Shown here piece by piece: positions 63,898-64,000 of a DNA stretch of 64,000 nt. How positions within the stretch are numbered: the first letter of the stretch is position 1; every line of letters begins with the position of its first letter. The DNA is from Massilia sp. H6 (lineage in GTDB: Bacteria; Pseudomonadota; Gammaproteobacteria; Burkholderiales; Burkholderiaceae_D), in the NCBI RefSeq assembly GCF_024802625.1, contig NZ_CP103371.1:2232001-2296000 (forward strand), given 5' to 3'. Both the position numbers and the translations under genes were made by a program. The notes beneath the pieces were generated by a model. It was not told where the DNA came from and did no database searches. It saw nothing but the letters and a program-made list of their open reading frames with translations.

Positions 63898-64000
63898 TTA
63901 TTTCACGCCGTGCATCAGTTTCTGGATCAGCGGTGCGAGCAGGAACAGCAGCACGCCGCCCACCAGCAGAATCCAGAAGCCCGAGGTGTAGCCGTCCAGC
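63898..64000 (-). CDS. C-terminal end of a probable membrane transporter (partial)
   Basis: Only the last 34 residues are in the window: a hydrophobic helix (GFWILLVGGVLLFLLAPLI) and a short basic tail (QKLMHGVK), ending in TAA. This resembles the C-terminus of POT/MFS peptide transporters, but the fragment is too short for a firm call. Confidence 0.45.
   Translation of the reverse strand, partial: LDGYTSGFWILLVGGVLLFLLAPLIQKLMHGVK

Overview
The window is high-GC chromosomal DNA that fits a betaproteobacterium of the Oxalobacteraceae (Massilia/Telluria/Duganella-like). This rests on gene content rather than a marker gene: a class I PHA synthase with PhaR, an MSHA-type pilus locus, three PEP-CTERM proteins, BamD/RluD/PgeF, Mfd/SerB and an OPT transporter. 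There is no rRNA, CRISPR array, insertion sequence or prophage. One tRNA, tRNA-Leu(UAA), is present.

Layout. 0.1-6.2 kb: a Gly-zipper/VYV-repeat exported protein, a membrane metallophosphoesterase, an M28 peptidase, a small lipoprotein, an SRAP (YedK) protein and small membrane proteins. 6.2-16 kb: a possible sRNA with a strong terminator, three PEP-CTERM genes, tRNA-Leu, an orphan ParB-like regulator, a penicillin-acylase-family hydrolase, thymidine kinase, a membrane HEXXH protein and the Prc/Tsp protease. 16-21.7 kb: fatty-acyl catabolism, with a PimC/PimD-like acyl-CoA dehydrogenase pair facing an ACAD11-like dehydrogenase, an APH-type kinase and a histidine phosphatase. 21.9-32.7 kb: an MSHA pilus locus in two blocks (mshE-G-F-A, then mshI-PilN-J-K-L-M-N). 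32.7-48 kb: housekeeping genes (aminotransferase, PIN protein, YaaA, BamD, RluD, PgeF, PhaC, PhaR, RimO, MetC-like, TrxC, SGNH hydrolase, SerB). 48-57.3 kb (minus strand): Mfd, preceded by a signalling block of 5'-nucleotidase, HDOD protein, GGDEF-EAL protein, PAS-GGDEF protein and a photoactive yellow protein (PYP). 57.5-58.8 kb: the ligase predicted to activate the PYP chromophore, divergent from the pyp operon. 58.8-64 kb: PBP1A, an OPT oligopeptide transporter and the end of a second probable transporter.

The most interesting system is the PYP locus. A 130-residue PYP homologue keeps the chromophore cysteine (Cys71, equivalent to Cys69) and the Tyr/Glu that hydrogen-bond the chromophore. 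It is the first gene of a tight operon with two c-di-GMP proteins that share a homologous N-terminal sensor domain. One has a degenerate GGDEF site but an intact I-site; the other has intact GGDEF and EAL motifs. The adjacent divergent gene encodes a 4-coumarate:CoA ligase-like enzyme with an N-terminal acyl-carrier-like segment. The same window encodes MshE, a pilus ATPase whose N-terminal domain belongs to the c-di-GMP-binding MshEN family. A blue-light to c-di-GMP to pilus pathway is therefore a reasonable hypothesis, but the sequence alone does not prove it.

Starts were chosen from Shine-Dalgarno spacing and family alignment where the longest open frame looked too long. Long antisense frames opposite real genes were discarded as high-GC artefacts.
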